A stretch of DNA of 64,000 nt from Oreocharis arfaki (Eukaryota > Chordata > Aves > Passeriformes > Paramythiidae). The translations under genes and the position numbers were made by a program. The DNA lies in the NCBI GenBank assembly GCA_013398015.1, contig VZRR01010273.1, positions 1 to 64,000 on the forward strand, written 5' to 3'. Positions within the stretch are counted from its first letter, which is position 1. Every line of letters starts with the position of its first letter. The notes under the pieces were generated by a model that saw only the letters and a list, made by a program, of their open reading frames with translations, did not search any database and was not told the origin of the DNA. Shown here piece after piece: positions 63,837 to 64,000 of the stretch.

Positions 63837-64000
63837 CTTAAATCATCTGACCAAAATTTCCCATCCTTTGAGAGGAGGAGGCAAGATATCAGGAGCAAAA
63901 CTGATCTGTCCTTGAANCCAAAATTTCCCCTTAAATCATCTGACCAAAATTTCCCATCCTTTGAGAGGAGGAGGCAAGATATCAGGAGCAAAACTGATCT
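63837..64000. repeat. 71-bp direct repeat around a single N
   Basis: Positions 63,837-63,907 recur without a mismatch at 63,930-64,000, an offset of 93 bp, with an N at 63,917 between the copies. The copies begin CTTAAATCATCTGACC. The second copy may continue past the window. Perfect identity next to an N suggests two overlapping contig ends joined without merging. A true tandem repeat with a 93-bp unit is the alternative. On minus, both copies translate in one frame (LLISCLLLSKDGKFWSDDLR twice), which simply follows from 93 being divisible by three. Confidence 0.9.

Noticed and set aside
1..64000. CRISPR arrays, rRNA, known microRNAs, mitochondrial insertions, bacterial-type operons
   Set aside because: No spaced direct repeats, conserved rRNA segments, familiar microRNA seeds in hairpins, or mitochondrial gene sequence were seen on either strand.

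Overview
The window looks like bird nuclear DNA. Four short fragments carry the diagnostic 3' end of CR1 LINEs, which is the commonest repeat of birds and other sauropsids. There is one solo LTR with a clean 6-bp target-site duplication. Repeats are otherwise sparse, the background is AT-rich, and there is one sharp CpG island. No bacterial gene organisation is present. A crocodilian or turtle source is not strictly excluded, but the low repeat load favours a bird. Two isolated single Ns and one 539-bp N run indicate a draft assembly with closed and unclosed gaps.

Layout. Positions 1-32,580 are AT-rich non-coding DNA (intergenic or giant-intron-like), with one GC-richer, stop-poor patch at 20.8-21.6 kb and one CR1 remnant at 28.7 kb. 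The CpG island at about 32.59-34.06 kb is the only convincing promoter-like region. Its centre (33,268-33,806) is missing, and G-quadruplex-prone sequence borders the hole. From 34 kb to the end the sequence is again AT-rich and non-coding, with CR1 pieces at 41.8, 43.8 and 62.3 kb, the solo LTR at 57,327-57,723, and a 71-bp direct repeat around a single N at the right edge.

Genes. I recognise no protein. The open frames that exist have about the length and number expected by chance in 64 kb of this composition; the longest that does not run through Ns is 179 codons. I list seven short segments with a good splice acceptor, a usable donor and an open frame as candidate exons at low confidence. 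Three plus-strand ones (14,940-15,090; 26,590-26,659; 27,441-27,519) happen to join in a consistent reading frame, and a 36-nt microexon at 47,859 could also fit. Two signals on the minus strand (donor at 32,967 and a 52-nt exon at 30,721-30,772) could instead belong to a transcript running left from the island. These are hypotheses that RNA data would settle.

No tRNA, rRNA, known microRNA, CRISPR array or intact transposon was seen. The most solid observations are the solo LTR, the CpG island with its gap, the edge duplication around a single N, and several palindromes, including a perfect 24-bp one at 38,885-38,908.
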